64,000 nt of DNA from NCBI GenBank assembly GCA_964057225.1, contig OZ059896.1:7254001-7318000 (forward strand). Reading direction: 5' to 3'. The position numbers were made by a program, and so were the translations under genes. Below are positions 13,716 through 28,481 of the stretch, piece by piece (position 1 is the stretch's first letter; each line of letters starts with the position of its first letter). The stretch is from Auanema rhodensis (Eukaryota; Nematoda; Chromadorea; Rhabditida; Rhabditidae). Under the pieces are notes generated by a model. The model had not been told where the DNA came from. It did not search any database and worked only from the letters and a program-made list of their open reading frames with translations.

Positions 13716-16700
13716 GAAGCATTACTTATATTCAATTCCATACATATACTCCACATAATGCACGTATGATAAAAGGAATATTTACAGAAATTTTAATAGA
13801 AGAACTTGAACAAGCATTGAACTGATGATCTTTTGACTTTTCTCTAGTTCTTTTATATACACGATAAACCTGTATGAAGTCACCAATCTCCTCAATACAA
13901 ATCATCATAATCATCCGCCATCACTGAAAATTATGTTATGACGTCAGTTTATGATAATTACATATGGTTTTGACATTTGAAAAACTAATCCATGTTACGA
14001 ATGAGCTTGATCACAACTGCAATGATCAACTACAATGTCATTGTGACCGATCAAACGAACTTTAAACAACTGCAAAATTTAAAATTCTCTCAATCAGTAT
14101 ATTCTCTAGACAGTTTGATATGTTTGATTATAGTATATACAATAAATTAGTTATTTATTTTTTGATTCGAATTCAATGTCAGAAGATTGTTGCCACGTGC
14201 CGTATGTCGTTGGTCATCTTCAACATGTCCATCGTTTGTCGCAAGACACCCCGTGCCTCCAGATGACAATCTCATCTGTCAAAATGATTTGCTGAAAAAT
14301 GACGATAATCATCAGCAATTTTTTATTTTCCCATTCGTCTATTTTTTGCTTTTTTTTTAAATAGAATATCTATATTTCATTCAATTATTTGACACAATTC
14401 ATAAAGGTTTGACAGTTCGTGTATCACGACGTCATTTTGATTCATAAAAATGGAATTCTCTTCTTCTTCTTCTTCTTTTTTTTTGAATAATTAGGATTAA
14501 TCCTAAGATACTTCATCTATATTAGGAGTTAAAAACAAGACACATGAAGCATTATATGAACCACGTCATAAGTGCTGATGGTGATTATGATGTTCCAAAC
14601 AACAAGAACATACGTTCCACTACTACTAGTCTTATAGTTTTCATCATTTTCTTAACATCTTTACACAAACATATATGAATTAAACCTGTCAATCTTTTCC
14701 TCTAATTCTCTATTCATAACCGTATGTATGTTCAACCTTTTTAGCACTTTAACTCTTTATTTCTTATTATCATTTGCAACAGAATATAATTTGAACCATA
14801 TTGCAAATTCCTCATTGAAAAGTTATCAGCTGATACAATACTTTGCACAAAACTAACGATAATGAATCTGCTGATTATTCTTCTTGTTGATATTTCAAAT
14901 ATAATACAAGTATATGATTGAATGATTTTCATTTTATAAATCATCTACTTCAAGTACAAATGCCATTGCAAACAATAATTTACTTTCTTGAATATAATAA
15001 CATTAATATGCCCAAGATTATCTTATTTTCAATGTATTTATCATTGAAATATAGATAAGAAATGAGGATGAAAGATGAAGAAACGTATAAGAAAAAATTA
15101 TTAATTTACTTCCAATCCATACTGTACATATTTGCTTGTTTATATTTTATTTTTTTTAAAGAATTCCTCTGATCTGTCATTACTTAGCAATTCAAAAATA
15201 GAAGGAATTTTCATTATAGTTGTTATCATGACCACATTTTCAACTTATATTCCGAAGAACAATAGACAATAATATCTTTGTTACTTCCTTACTACTGTTT
15301 TTTCATCTGTATCATGAACTTCGAACTTAAAACGAATTTTGCGTTATGAAATTTAGTAAATGTGACGAAAAGAATCAAAAATGTAGAAAATATGACGTTT
15401 GATCCGTTTATGCTAAGCAGATCAAACAGCCCCCCTCCGACACATACAGTTTCTCTCTCTTCTTCTCTTCTTCTCTCCAATCTCTTTCTCTCATTTTCCC
15501 TTTTCTCTTCTTCTATGTAGTCACTCTATCGTCGCACCTGATTCCTTTTTCACTTTTTCCATGTTAATATCTTCCTTACCGAATTATTCTCTTCATCCTC
15601 TGTCCGCCCTCGTCTGCTATTCCACCCCCCCCCACCTCAAGCATCATATCGTCGCTACGATCACCATCGTCACTTCATCAACCTCTCTTCTCTAGTTCTC
15701 ACAGCTATTTCCACTATATTTCCCCTTTCCTTTTATTTCAATCTTTTCTCTCTCCCTGTCCTTTCCTTTGCTTTCGATGTCTTTTAATGTCTTTTCATTT
15801 TTGACATCATCTTCATCTAGAGCACATGATACATATCCTATTTCTCTCCTTATATATTATATGTATTTCATATTTTTCTGAAGACATAACCACCAACCGC
15901 CACCCAGCCATCATCACTATCACCTTCTTTCAACAATCCTCTTCATCTTCTTCAGTATCATGCATATGATTCGCTGAACTTTCTGTATTTATCAGCTGAC
16001 CAGACATTTCGTCTGTTTCTGCCTTGGCTGACTGAATACTGCTTCTGATGCAACATATCTGATTGCCTATCTTGGCAATTGTTCAAAACAGGCTTATTTA
16101 CGATAATCTTTTACCGACTAAATGTATTCATTTCTACTGATATTCTATCACTATATCGTATTTTACTTAAAGTTTGTTCAAGCAATTAAAGCTTGATGAA
16201 TTTCATTCATTATTTCTATTTCTTTGTTTCATATTATTTCTGAAATTAATCATATAATTATTGGTTTTCATAACTTATATCATATAATATTCATTATTCA
16301 TTGTGTTATATTCATTAATAATTCAAATTTTTTGTATTATTATCATACAATTTGTTTTTTATCTTTTTTTTTATCAAAAAAAAAAACTGTGAAATGCTTT
16401 TATCTATTTTATATCCCTCGAGGCATTCTTTCTTGGAATTATAGTGTGAAAATTCTGTGTTTTTATAATTAAAATTTACCATAAAATTCGTAGTTCTATC
16501 TCTCTACTCCTTTCAATCTGTTATTCTCTTATCTTCTCTCTTTCTTATTCTCACCATATTATGACTGCAAAACTTTACGACAGTACGCGAGATCACGTGT
16601 ATGTATGCGTCTTCCCCTCAGGGGCTTATACTCTTTCCTGTCCCACTTCTCACATGAATACAGAGACATGTGACGGTGACGTTGACTTGTCAAACGACTT

Positions 16701-19700
16701 TCTCTTGTCTTGTTTCAACTTTTCACAACAAACTAATTCATCGCTGCTAGTCCTGGAAATAAGCTTTATAAGGAGCATGATAAACTAGTTTTTCTGCAGA
16801 CGGTGTGGTTTGAATAACAAAATAAAAACTTTGTTCAGTTATGATTTTTTGATATTTGCAACATCAAATACAGTACATAGAGCTTAATAGCAATCATTCC
16901 AATACAAATCTTATTTTTTAGCCTTTAAAAAAAGCCATTTGGACAGTTTTCGAAAATAGCTCTTGAACTAATCCTGTACTCTGGTTGTAACTTTTCGAGT
17001 TGAATCAAACAAATTCTAATCTTTGAACACTATTGAATCATTTTTAAAAGTTGCAAAAATTGAACTAAAATAAAAACAATAGATTCTATTATTTAACATT
17101 TTATAAAAGAACTAAAATATTCATAAAAAGTTAACCATCAAAGAAAAAAAATAAAGTAATGAAGCTTACAAGGCTAAATAATTATAAGCCGTATATTAAC
17201 TTTTGATTATTTCTTAAATCTTAATATAATTTTTATTCTTTTTCTAACCAACTAGTAGACTTTAGTTTTCAAAATTTCCCTCTAAGAATATATAATAATT
17301 CAAATATATTTCTTGTTTATATGATCATAGTGGATATATTCATGTTATTAAGTTCGTGATGACAGCAATAAGTCAAAATACATACACACGTGTTATAGTC
17401 ATATTATTTTGCAACAATTTGACATAAAAGTAAGTTGTTTCTCTGAATTTCTCAATCAGTTCATACAACCTTCGATACACTTGTTTGAATCCCTATACCC
17501 TTAGCTTAGTTACTTACAGTAACTGTACACGTGAATTACAGTAAGTGTAATGTCTACTTTTTTTTTATATTTTGATTTTAAATTTGAACGATAGTTTAGG
17601 TTTTCGATTAATTACTAAAAACGATAGAGAGACAGAATTCTTCCATGTTATATCAGTGACGTATTCATATTTGGATTATGTCTACAGGTGAAGAAGATAT
17701 TCGAGATCACCAAGCAACCTTCCCCCCCCCCTCTCTCTCTCTCTTCCTTCTCTCACTTTCTCATGGCTTGGCTTGGAAATTAGAAAGAGCAGTTGTCAAC
17801 TAGTGATCTGAATCTTTATCGATACATCTTAGTAAAAGACAAAACAGCTGATGTTTCAATGATTTTGAAAATTTCGAGAAGGACCATATGCTGTCACCTT
17901 TTCACTTAAGAACATTAATCTTTTAACTTTTATCTTTTTTCAGTATAAGTAAGATAACATAAGATATTATCTTTTAAATTTTTTTGTAAAATGAAAGACG
18001 AGGGGTTGTTTCTTCTGTTCCTATTTCAAATCATTATGATTCAAATTCATCTATTAACTAAATTCCTTACGTATAGCATTTGCGACATTGCAACAGTCTA
18101 CCGTCGATCCAGACATTCATCGGAAATGTGATGATTTAGAGCTGAACTGATGACATTTAGATATATGAGACATCATCAGAAGACAATGTGAATATAAGAT
18201 TTGGCAGCTTCACGACATGACGACGTGATTGATGGCCGAACTGATCGTTGATCTATCAAGATTCAGCATAAGAAGTATTCTTTTCATTTTGGCCGCCAGA
18301 TTCATTAGTTGACATCTTCTTCGTATATATACGATTTTACATATGTATACCTTACTATTGTTTTACTGTTTTTAACCAATTCACACGTGAAACTTGGGTT
18401 CATTTTACACCAAATCACATTCTTTAACTATTTTTTACTATGGGTATATCATATTTTATATCCGAGTGTGACTTTCATCGCTTCACTCTGAGCTTTGTTC
18501 TAAAACATTGCTTTTTCTCGGTTTCGTATGACTACTATCCATTCATGCGCCTGATAGATTTCGTTGACAATTCATTTGATCACGTTCGATTCGATAAATT
18601 TCCGAATCAAACATCAACTCCCGTAGAGATTCAGACGAAATTGACACAGTCGTCTACAGATTTTTGAGATAATCAAAAGGAAGTCACACCTTTTGTCATA
18701 AAGTTTTTCCTTCTCTCTGCTTCATTTTTGGGATCAAAAGAAAAAAAGCCAAGTATGTTATCATCCACGATCCATCTATCATGTCTGAACGCAAGAATAG
18801 TAGCATATGATCAAACTTCTCTGTTTGACTAGACTAATCTGTCTGAAAAAGGAAATGTTAGACTGTCCTCTTCAATCTTTTCATCATGCGTATGCTTGTC
18901 TTTTCGCATTATTTCTCATATTATCTTTGTCTTTTCTAACAATCCATATATTGCAATTATTTTCTCACCTTTATCTCTCTACACATCTATGTTCACTCAC
19001 TTTCTCTTTTCTCTCTTCATAATCGCTTTTTGAACAGCTTTTCGTCTTGTTTTGGCTTTTTTCCAATTGAACATATCTAAATCTTCAATGAAGCTACAAT
19101 TTCAATAATTCTATCAAACATCAAACGAAACGAGACTTCTATTGTTTCCATATTGAAAAGTTCAAATAAACATAAGACAGCTGTTTCATCACCAGACAAC
19201 ACCACCTCTCTTGTATATTCGGAACTTTGTCTCAAACAGTTTATTTGAAATTATCAATTGCTTTTCACTCTTTTATCTTTTCATTCTTTTCTCTAGAAAT
19301 ATTTTGAAAATAAAATTTGTAATTTAACTTTCAAAATTATTTCGAAGTTCATTCGATTTTGATTTATATTTGATTCAAATTGTACATATACATATATATT
19401 TATATGTATCTATATCTAAATATATTCTTATTTGCAAATAATTGAACAAAATTAAAGATGATCGATCTCCTTCTCACACTTTTTTTGCAAAAAAATAGAA
19501 AAAAAAACAAATTCAGATCTGAATTGCTTGTATTTTCATCAAAACAAAATATAAGCCGTTAGAACATATGAATGTACAAATGCTCATTTCCCTTAAGTCC
19601 ATTGAATTCTATTTAGAAATTTTAGAAAGTCTTATTCGAAAAAGAGAACGCAGAGACTCATTTTAGTGTCGGATTGTGGATAGCCATAATTCAATTATCG

Positions 19701-19793
19701 AAACCCTACATGTGAGGAATTCGTAGTTGAATCTCGTTTACTTCAAAATATTCTGAAACTCTTTTTGAGTATATAGATATAAGTTAACAGCGT
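13716..19793. other. Intergenic DNA, no gene recognised
   Basis: AT-rich unique sequence. It contains CACGTG palindromes at 14194, 16594, 17387, 17528 and 18384, and TGACGTCA at 13939. An ATG-started frame of 75 codons at 16561-16788 and one at 18440-18667 have mixed composition but match nothing I recognise. Confidence 0.55.
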
Positions 19794-19820
19794 TATATAT
19801 ATATATATATATATATATAT
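19794..19820. repeat. (TA)n microsatellite
   Basis: A run of about thirteen TA units. Confidence 0.9.
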
Positions 19821-20937
19821 TCATTTTATTATATAATTGATTCAATATTTAGCTGATAAAGAAGAGATGAGATAAGATCGAAAAATAGCTTTTCGTCTTC
19901 TGTTAATTCCATGTAAATTATGATTTTTGGATAAGAAAGATTAGATTGTGACGTAAAATCCCCAAAAAAAACTTCAAAATCAACAATTTTGAATGTCTGT
20001 ATTATCCAAAATGAATTTTTATATTATTTTCTAAATTTAATATAAATCGAAGACGGAAGGTGTTATGTTAATGAAAATTTGAAAAGCCCTTCAATTTTAA
20101 TTGGTGACTAGGTGATTATATTTAGGCAAAGAAAACATAGATAAAGAGAGAAACTGAAGATTCGAGAGAGGACGAGAGATGAAGAACCACAAGGAGGTTG
20201 TAGAGTGTAAGAAAGAAGCATGAAGAGTATCATAAGATTGCTGACAAGGACTCAAAAACTTAAAAAAGATGAAATTATGAGGTCGACTGAATGCTTGTCT
20301 TTTTGTTCATGCAATCGACCTCTCTCCCTCCCCCTTCTTTCTTTCGGCAAAAATCTTTTTTCAAGCTTGTCATCACTGCTTTTCTCTCCATCTCATATTA
20401 GCTCTTCCATCATTTTCTGTCACATTTCTTCGTTTATTTTCATATTCTCATTTATTTAAACAAAAATTACAAAAAAGTTTATAAAAAATAGAAAACTGTC
20501 ATAAATTTTAAGCTTTTTGTTGTATAATAATAGAGATATAGACTGAAGAAAGTTTATAAGAAGAAGCATTAAAAATCATCTGCTGACGATACTCTAAAGA
20601 AAAAATAAAGAAGCAATGATTAGTACATTATACTTATATTAACTATAACTTATAATTATTATATATTTTTATATATTCATTGATGACAAAAGCTTCATCA
20701 TATATCTATATTATCTTGCAAATCTTTTGACAGAATATAGCTTTTATAGACATAATAAAAAGCTTGATGACAATCCATTTCTTGATCATCCAGCTGGCAC
20801 CAGCTGAGACATATTTGGAATTTTGCCAAGAAGCATGATAGACATTTGGCTTCAAGCACATACCATTCGATGTCATTCATTGAAAATCGTTATGGTATTT
20901 GTCTGTTTCATCGTCTTCCTTATAGCCTTTTCTCCTT

Positions 20938-21013
20938 TTTCTTTCATTGCATCTCTCTCTTTCATCTCTCTTTCTCTATCTCTCTCTTTATCTCTTTCTT
21001 CCACTCTCTTTTA
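20938..21013 (+). repeat. CT-rich tract
   Basis: Imperfect CT tract with TTT and AT interruptions. Confidence 0.75.
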
Positions 21014-22172
21014 GTAGATTGTTGAATGCCCTTATGGTATACGAAGGAATGAGAGAGATATATAAGAGAGTGAGACATAAAGAGTAAAAAAGAAAGTAAG
21101 AGAGAGAATATTCAAATTAAATTCTAACTCTTTGAACAAATGTAATTTTCTTTGAAATTACTTTCAAAATGGCAACATAATTCAGAAGACTTGAAAGTAT
21201 TTTTCCAATTAACTAAAGGTTACTTATGGTCATTATCCTCAAAAATGGATATATATTCTTTTTTTTTTTTCGAAAAAAAGTTCTTTTTGTTTTATTGGAA
21301 CTTCCTATCCTAATTAATCATTTAGCTTTTCCCAAAAGAATTGTTGACAACGATAAGGGTTCGAATGAGAGCATACAATACAAGATATAAGAATAATTGC
21401 AGTTCATTCTAAAAATATTTTTTTCTTATTATTATTTAAATCGTTATTTTTATTATTAATTATTGAATTATTTATAGATAATTTGATTCATTCAAATTGT
21501 TTTTATTCTCTTTTTGTTCGATTGATACCTTCCTATCGTTACATTTGCATGTAATCTTGTTTCTTTCTGTCTTTTTTCTTTTTTTTTTAATTTTCCAAAG
21601 TTATTCTTTGACTGATTGTAATATGATCTACTAAATGAACTGCTAGTGAAAACATTTATCTGAATGTTGCAAATACAAAGCATGAACATGAAGTAGATAA
21701 AGTGAGAGAGAAAAGAGAGAAAAGGAGGAGCACAATATGAGATGATGAATGTTGAACTCTATGAATGAAGCTTTTGATGTTTCCAAAAAAGATTCACTTA
21801 ATTCACATAAAAATAAAATGATGTGAACTTTATTATTCGTTCTTTAAAGCCTATTCTCTCCCTATCAATAACTTGTACCCTCTCTCTCTGTCAAGTTCAT
21901 TATTTCTCGAAGCGTTCAGAATCATTTCATTTCCTTTTCATTCTGTTTTTACTGTTTGTACTCTTAACAGCATGGTCACGTGGGATGTGTGACATGAACT
22001 TTGAAGAAACTTATAAACAGCTTCATCTTCGAGCTATATAAGGAAAACATGTATTTCATTGTTTTGTACCACCAACTTAAACTGATCTGTATGTACTCTT
22101 TAAATGAGTTGTACAATTAGAAATATAAACTTGAGAGAAGCATATAGGCATGATATGAATGTTTTTTTTTAA

Positions 22173-22253
22173 AACTCTCTCTCTCTCTCTCTCTTTCTCT
22201 GCTCTACATTTCTCTCTGCTCTACATTTCTCTCTTTCTTCCCCAATCTCTCTC
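22173..22253 (+). repeat. CT tract with an internal short tandem duplication
   Basis: A CT run is followed by two copies of a unit containing TCTCTGCTCTACATT, then more CT-rich sequence. The duplicated unit looks like a replication-slippage product. Confidence 0.75.
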
Positions 22254-24461
22254 GCTTTCTTTCTTACTCTCTCTCATAATATAGTATTTCATTTGTTTCT
22301 TTTTCTATTTTCTAAGAAATATAATTGTTTCAAACTCAGTTAGGAACTAAAATCATATCGAATGTCTATTGTCTGTCATGTCTTTTTTCTCTTGTAATTT
22401 CACAGGGTTCATAGACCGATTAACAAAGAGCTTCAGACACTCTTATGTCGGCAAAAACGAGAAGAATGTATCTTAGTTCAGCATTGTGTGTGTGTGATTG
22501 AAGAGTGATACCTTTCTCTCAATGTCTTTAGCGCCTTTCGCTTTTCATCTCTCCGGCTCTATCTATCGCTTTCTTTCTTCTTTTTCTCGTTCTCTCCTCC
22601 TTCTCCCTCTCTTTTTCTTCCTCTCTCTCTCTCAAGTTTGCAAAAGTTGCAAATGACATATTGAACCTCTTGTTCTCTTTGTCTATGCTGATAGCCATTT
22701 ACATCGTTCACACTGTTCTGATAATATGAACAAATTGCCAGATGCTTTTTTTTGCTTCTCAATTCAGTCTATTAGACGTTTAGCTTTTCTCGACTAATGT
22801 ACATCTTGGTCTGACTTGTCCTCCTCTGAAACATGCAAAGCTCATGCATATCAAAGCTGCCTAGAGTAAGCTTAAGAACAGAAGGTCACCAAGTAATTTA
22901 TGGCTTTCGTGATAGCAGGTGACTCGTACCTGCTAATTTGTGTATATGTGTCCCTCCCTCTCTCCCTATTTCTATGTTTACTGGTTAACAGGATATGACC
23001 AGACTCTCTCTCTCTCTTCATATATGTATCTATTCTTTGTCTTAAGCTCATTCAGTTTCTTTTCTGTTTTCAGCCTTGCAATTCATTATTTCCGGCTATT
23101 TAGTAGAAAATAGCTACTGAGATTCTCTTGAATGCGCGATTAAATAGTCTGAAACAAGAAAGCAAAATCGAAATATTCTAGTATGCAGACAGTTAAAACC
23201 TCATAAAACAATAGAAAGGTTAAGAATGTTGTCAGAATTTGGCTGTAGGGGGTACAACTTTTAGTTTTACTAGTTTATCGCAATGCTTTAATGAATAGGA
23301 AGAGAGAAAAAAGACAATACGTTCTATGAGAATGAGTAGCCGTTCACATGTTCTTCACAATAACTACTTCCTTCAAGCTTTGACTCCTTTATTCCTATTT
23401 TGCGAATTGTTAACTTATTCGACCCCCCCTTCTTTCGTTTCTATATTTTTACCTCTGTTTTCAGTATCTGTTTTTTTGAGTTGCTTTTCTCCTCTTTTCT
23501 TATTTCCCTTATGTCTCTTTGTCTTTCAGTCATGTCGTTCATTCGAACCAACGGTCACTCCTGTTGAATTTACTTCAAAAATGTTCTAAGCCGTGTGTAT
23601 GTCTGTGTCGGTCTTGCTTCTCTGGGCGGTCTTTGCCCTCCGATCATTTCGCAACACACATATACACAAAGACTCAGTTAGAAAGAAAGAAGCTAAGAGA
23701 ACCAAGAAAAATACGATGACAGAAAGAAATAGAAACGAGAAGATAGATAGAAAGAGAAAAGGGTAGAGCAAGAAAAATTAAAAGATGAAGATGGCTGGCC
23801 GAACCTCAAGCCCAACAGAAAAAAAGAAGCTGTCGTCGTTGTCGTCGTTTGTGGGCAGATTGCCAGCTGGCCTTGCCCACTTTGAACAACCACCAGCCCT
23901 CTTTTCTCTCTCAATTCTATCCTCTCTGTTTCTCTCTAACACTCTTCGACAATCTTCCATCTCTTCCTCTTCTCTTTCATTACGACGACAGCTTGTGCCT
24001 CATCTTCCTATCCTGATGTCCGCACTCTCTGAAAGTTTCATGTTCTCTTAACAATATTCTATCTTCAATTCTCAGTCTATTGCTTCATCTTTCTTTTTCT
24101 TCGTCGATTCTTTAACCCCCCTCTTCCTTTTTTTGCTAACTCTTTTCTACCATTTCGTTTTTCTTCTTTTCTCATCTTTATTTTCTATTACTCTTTTACT
24201 CTTTTTTTTCAATTATTCTTAATCATAACGGTTTCTCTTCCACTCTTCCTCATTCTTTTTCAGTTCAAGTCTATCTCTCACTCTTTCTTTTCAGATATGC
24301 TTGTGTTCTACCATCTATGAATCGGTATCCCATGTGAAACAAAGTTAATTCAAAGTTCACATAATTTCAAAAAGCACAGAACTATATAGACAGAGTCAGA
24401 AATGAATGAAAAGAGCGGGACAGACATAATGTGGGCCATCTTGGGCATTTTTTACCGAACA

Positions 24462-24490
24462 CCGGAAGGGTAGGCATCTGTTGCTTCCGG
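24462..24490. other. Short inverted repeat with ETS-core arms
   Basis: The arms are CCGGAAG (24462-24468) and CTTCCGG (24484-24490), separated by 15 bp. They lie in an island richer in GC than its surroundings. The arms contain the GGAA core bound by ETS factors; such a role here is inference. Confidence 0.4.
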
Positions 24491-24716
24491 GTTTTCGATT
24501 TCGTATTAGCTAGCTTTGCTAGCATGTCTCTTCAAATTAAAACTTAGAAGCATATCAGACTGATCTTATATTTGTCTTATCTTTTGTATACATGTAGAAA
24601 TAACTATAATATGAATTACAGTTTTTTTCATACAACAAACAAAGTTAATGAAAGCATTCAACATCAAACATATTCTTCATAGAAATCATTTAATTTTTCA
24701 TTATATATCATATCAT

Positions 24717-24720
<4 letters not shown>

Positions 24721-24749
<29 letters not shown>
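24721..24749. repeat. (TA)n microsatellite
   Basis: Perfect TA run preceded by TATCA repeats. Confidence 0.9.
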
Positions 24750-24753
<4 letters not shown>

Positions 24754-25032
24754 CATATATAATAGAGACAAATGACTTTGAATAGTTTCTTTTGTTTTTG
24801 TTTCATTGAATATTTATGTTTCTCTTTTTGTTTTCTCTCAATATCCGTGCTTTGTCTATACATTTATATCATTCTAATAGACATTCTAGATGAGATGACG
24901 TCATTCAGTATAATTTTTTCTATTATATTTTGTACTTTTTTTCCTTTTTTTTTGTTTACGTGAGGTCTACATCAATAGCATATTCCATTTCATTATTACG
25001 CAGGCAGACAAAACCGTTTTGTCTATTTTATT

Positions 25033-25080
25033 CTTCTCTCTCTCTCTCTCTATCTATCTCTCTCACTCACTCCCTCTCTC

Positions 25081-25116
<36 letters not shown>

Positions 25117-25194
25117 TCCTTTTTTTTCTCTTTCTCTCTCCATCTTTCTCTCTCTAACTCTCTCTCTGTCTATCTATCTATCTATATATCTCTA
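25033..25194 (+). repeat. Longest CT-rich microsatellite in the window
   Basis: About 160 bp, almost all pyrimidine on the plus strand: CT runs, a TTTTTTTT interruption, then CTAT units near the end. Confidence 0.9.
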
Positions 25195-25730
25195 GTTCTC
25201 TTTATATTATTTTTTTACTTTCAAATTCCTATTATCTACTTACATGTTGAGGTTCTAATTGTCACAAGTTTGATTTTACTTCTTCGGTAAAAACCAACAG
25301 ATATTTGGCAAGTTGCCAATAGCTTATCCAAATGAGCTCTTGCAAGAACATTTCTGTTCAAAGATCAAGCTGGCGATGTTGCCATATAGGGCTTTCTGTT
25401 TTTCTCGTTGACCGCAATCCGATTTATGCCAAACGACCCGAAAAGTTGTCTATTTCCGTCAATCATCAAACTTAATCATTTCATTTCACTTAGTCTCCGG
25501 TAAAGAAAAAGTTACGTATTCTTAAAGAAAAGAAAATGGCCCTTATGCATTATTTCCTCTCTTCACCCTTCCCCATCCCTGGCACCGCAGCTACAATATT
25601 TTGCTGAAAAAAAAAACAACTAAACAACAACAACAATAATAACAATAACAACTGAAAACGATTGAACATGCCGTCCTTTATCTTTTTCATTTGCCCATAT
25701 CACATGCTCATCCTGTAAATATGTATATTT

Positions 25731-25733
<3 letters not shown>

Positions 25734-25764
<31 letters not shown>
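25734..25764. repeat. (TA)n microsatellite
   Basis: A run of about fifteen TA units. Confidence 0.9.
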
Positions 25765-25766
<2 letters not shown>

Positions 25767-26690
25767 CAACCTTTTTCTTACTATATGCTTTTAATATATT
25801 TAGTTCTTTATACAGTTTACTATATATACATAGTTAAGAGTCTTTTCTTCAGAATTTTTTATCTAATTATTGGCACTATTTTTCATTTATCTTATTGCAA
25901 CATACATATACATATATATAATTGCTATCTATACAATTATTTAATTAGTATCTCAAAAAATCAGAAAAAAACTAATTTTAATATAATTTTATAGATATTT
26001 AAACTAATTATACCTTATTCATATAAACTATTCATTTATCCCTTTAATTATGTGCATAGTTGTTCGAAAAAAAGAAAGAAAACTCTTGAACTCCTTATGT
26101 TCAAATTAATGATAAATGACCAAAAGTTGTAGCTACAATATTTACTGGAAAGAAATATCTTTATCTCGCTAATATCATTTATCCAACACAATATTCTTAA
26201 TTCTTATTTAAATTTTGCTTATAAACATATTTGGAGGCAATGTCTCTTTTCTGTGCCATCGGTGCCATGCTGCTCCGCAAATGATCATTTGATATTTGTC
26301 TCTTGCTTGAGAAAGATGAGGCTTGGTTCCTGATGATAAACATAAAGACTCAAAGATATGGGTCAACTACTATATTACTTTTTTCATTCTCACAGTTATA
26401 TATATATATATTATTTTCATTTAAATAATGAATAATATTTATTAAAAAGCTTTGATATTTGCACTACCGATTAGTTGTTGTTTTCTAAAAATTTTCTAAT
26501 AATCGTTTCATATAATGTATATCTTTAAAATTTTCATATGAATATTTTTATTTTATTTTCCTCATATAATTATCTATCCGCATGTCTCCGATTCAGATTG
26601 TTCAGCTGCTACTCTAATATCTATTCCTCTTTTTCTATTTCATTAGATCTCTTCATTTATTACTCTCTCTAATATATTTTTCTTTTTTCC

Positions 26691-26692
<2 letters not shown>

Positions 26693-26731
<39 letters not shown>
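26693..26731 (+). repeat. (CT)n microsatellite
   Basis: Near-perfect CT run of about nineteen units. Confidence 0.9.
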
Positions 26732-26738
<7 letters not shown>

Positions 26739-27189
26739 AAGTTTTATTATTCCCATTATATATATATAAGGTTCATCTAATCGTCATTTTGAAAGAGCAT
26801 CTTTCACAAAATCCAAGCTGTTCGCTATTTCGAATATTTTCTGCTCTCACTCTTTTGCAAATAATGAAAAAGAGAAATTGAAAACGGTGGTCAATAATGG
26901 CCTGACCACACATGGCTACATTTCAATAATCAAGATAACTATATAATCTTATTGAAAGACATAAAATAATTATAAATATTTATACATATATTCATCAAAA
27001 AGTTTAGATTTCATTGCCAAAAACAGTAAATCCTGAATCAGATATTGATGACACTATATGTGTATTTCATATATCTTTAGTATCAAATGTTTCAATCAAA
27101 TATTATATTATCTTTTTCTTTCTTTTTTTTTCATTTTTATACATTTCTGTTTATATTATATTAATATTAATAGAGAGGGAGATTCATAT

Positions 27190-27231
27190 ATTTATAGAGA
27201 GAGAGGGAGAGAAGAGAGAGAAGAGGGAACA
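27190..27231 (+). repeat. GA-rich tract
   Basis: Imperfect GA and GAGG units. Confidence 0.75.
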
Positions 27232-28438
27232 AATTGAAGAATAGATAAAGAAAAGATTTATTCAGTTTTGTCATTATTTATTTTCATTCTAGTCCAGCTG
27301 CGTTTTTCTTTTTGAAAAAAAAAGAAAAAAATAGAAACGAATATGTGTTCGTTCGCGATCTCTGGTAGTACTGGAGTTCATTGACCGGTTCATCTGCCAA
27401 TGAATTGCTGTATAACTTCCTTTTATTCTGAAAATAAGAAAGTCTCATACTTCTATTACTCCTCTTCATCACAGCTGTTCAAAAATATTCAGTTTACGAC
27501 TTGGCTTGGAGCCAAGCATCTTTGCTCTTCAGCCTGCTGAAAGCTTTGGTGACACTGACGTAACTTATCATCTTATTTGTTGCATTCCTATCTCTTTAAC
27601 CAGTTCAGTTTATAATATATATTTTTATCCGAATGTTATATCTATATGAATATTAAATCTTATAGTTCAAATAGATTTAATCAAAATTTTAAAAAGATAT
27701 AGTTAAGTATGATTTGTATAAATTGTACATATTTTTGAGTATAATTATTCGATTCCTTTAACTTGTTGCATATACTGCTAAACATAAAAACTGTTTGCAA
27801 ACTCGTCAATTCCTTCCTCTTTCTCTGCTCAACTATCGTCTATGAGGCAGATGCTTTATGTACCAAGCTGTATATGGAAAAGCAGTAAGATTGACAAAGA
27901 GACAGACAGACATCAATTGTGGTCACATGACAACCGGTGCTTTTCACCAAAATGCTTTCTTGCCTGCAGACAAGAAAGGACGTCTATCTCTTCTCTACTC
28001 AGACAGGCTAGTTAGGCAGAAGCCTGGTTACTTCAAATTTCGTAACTATGAGAATAACATTAATATGTTTTTATGAAAAAAAAACTAACATAATATAGTT
28101 GAAATACATATTCTAAAATCATTCTATATATTGAATGATCAATATATACATGTATATGCTTTCAATGTTTCATTTCAATACTTATTAATCTTTCTCTCTC
28201 TCTCTCTTTCTATATATATATATATAATTGGTATACTGTATAAAGGAAAACAATAGATATAAGTCAGGAATAGATCTATGGATGTGTGTAAGAAGTGCTG
28301 AAGGTAGGGATAGATGAAGACGAAAAAAGCAATTCTGGTGCAGACAAAAAGCTCAAAAGTCGGTATTATATTATGGTAGATCCTATAATTATATTGACCT
28401 TATATTAAACTTTTCAATATGAAATAGCTTAAGTTGTA

Positions 28439-28481
28439 TATATCTATCTATCTATATCTATCTATATATATATATATATAT
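28439..28481. repeat. (TATC)n/(TA)n compound microsatellite
   Basis: TATC units pass directly into a TA run. Confidence 0.85.

Larger units (their letters stand above)
19821..25032. other. Intergenic DNA rich in pyrimidine tracts, no gene recognised
   Basis: Alternating AT-rich and CT-rich stretches. Overlapping frames on both strands at 23519-24051 reflect low-complexity CT/GA composition rather than a gene. CACGTG occurs at 21977 and TGACGTCA at 24896. Confidence 0.55.

Noticed and set aside
21350-21375. GGTTCGAAT resembling a tRNA T-loop
   Set aside because: No matching acceptor, D or anticodon stems can be folded around it.
23519-24051. Cluster of overlapping frames on both strands
   Set aside because: Overlap in several phases and both strands with Ser/Arg/Leu bias is typical of CT/GA tracts, not of a gene.
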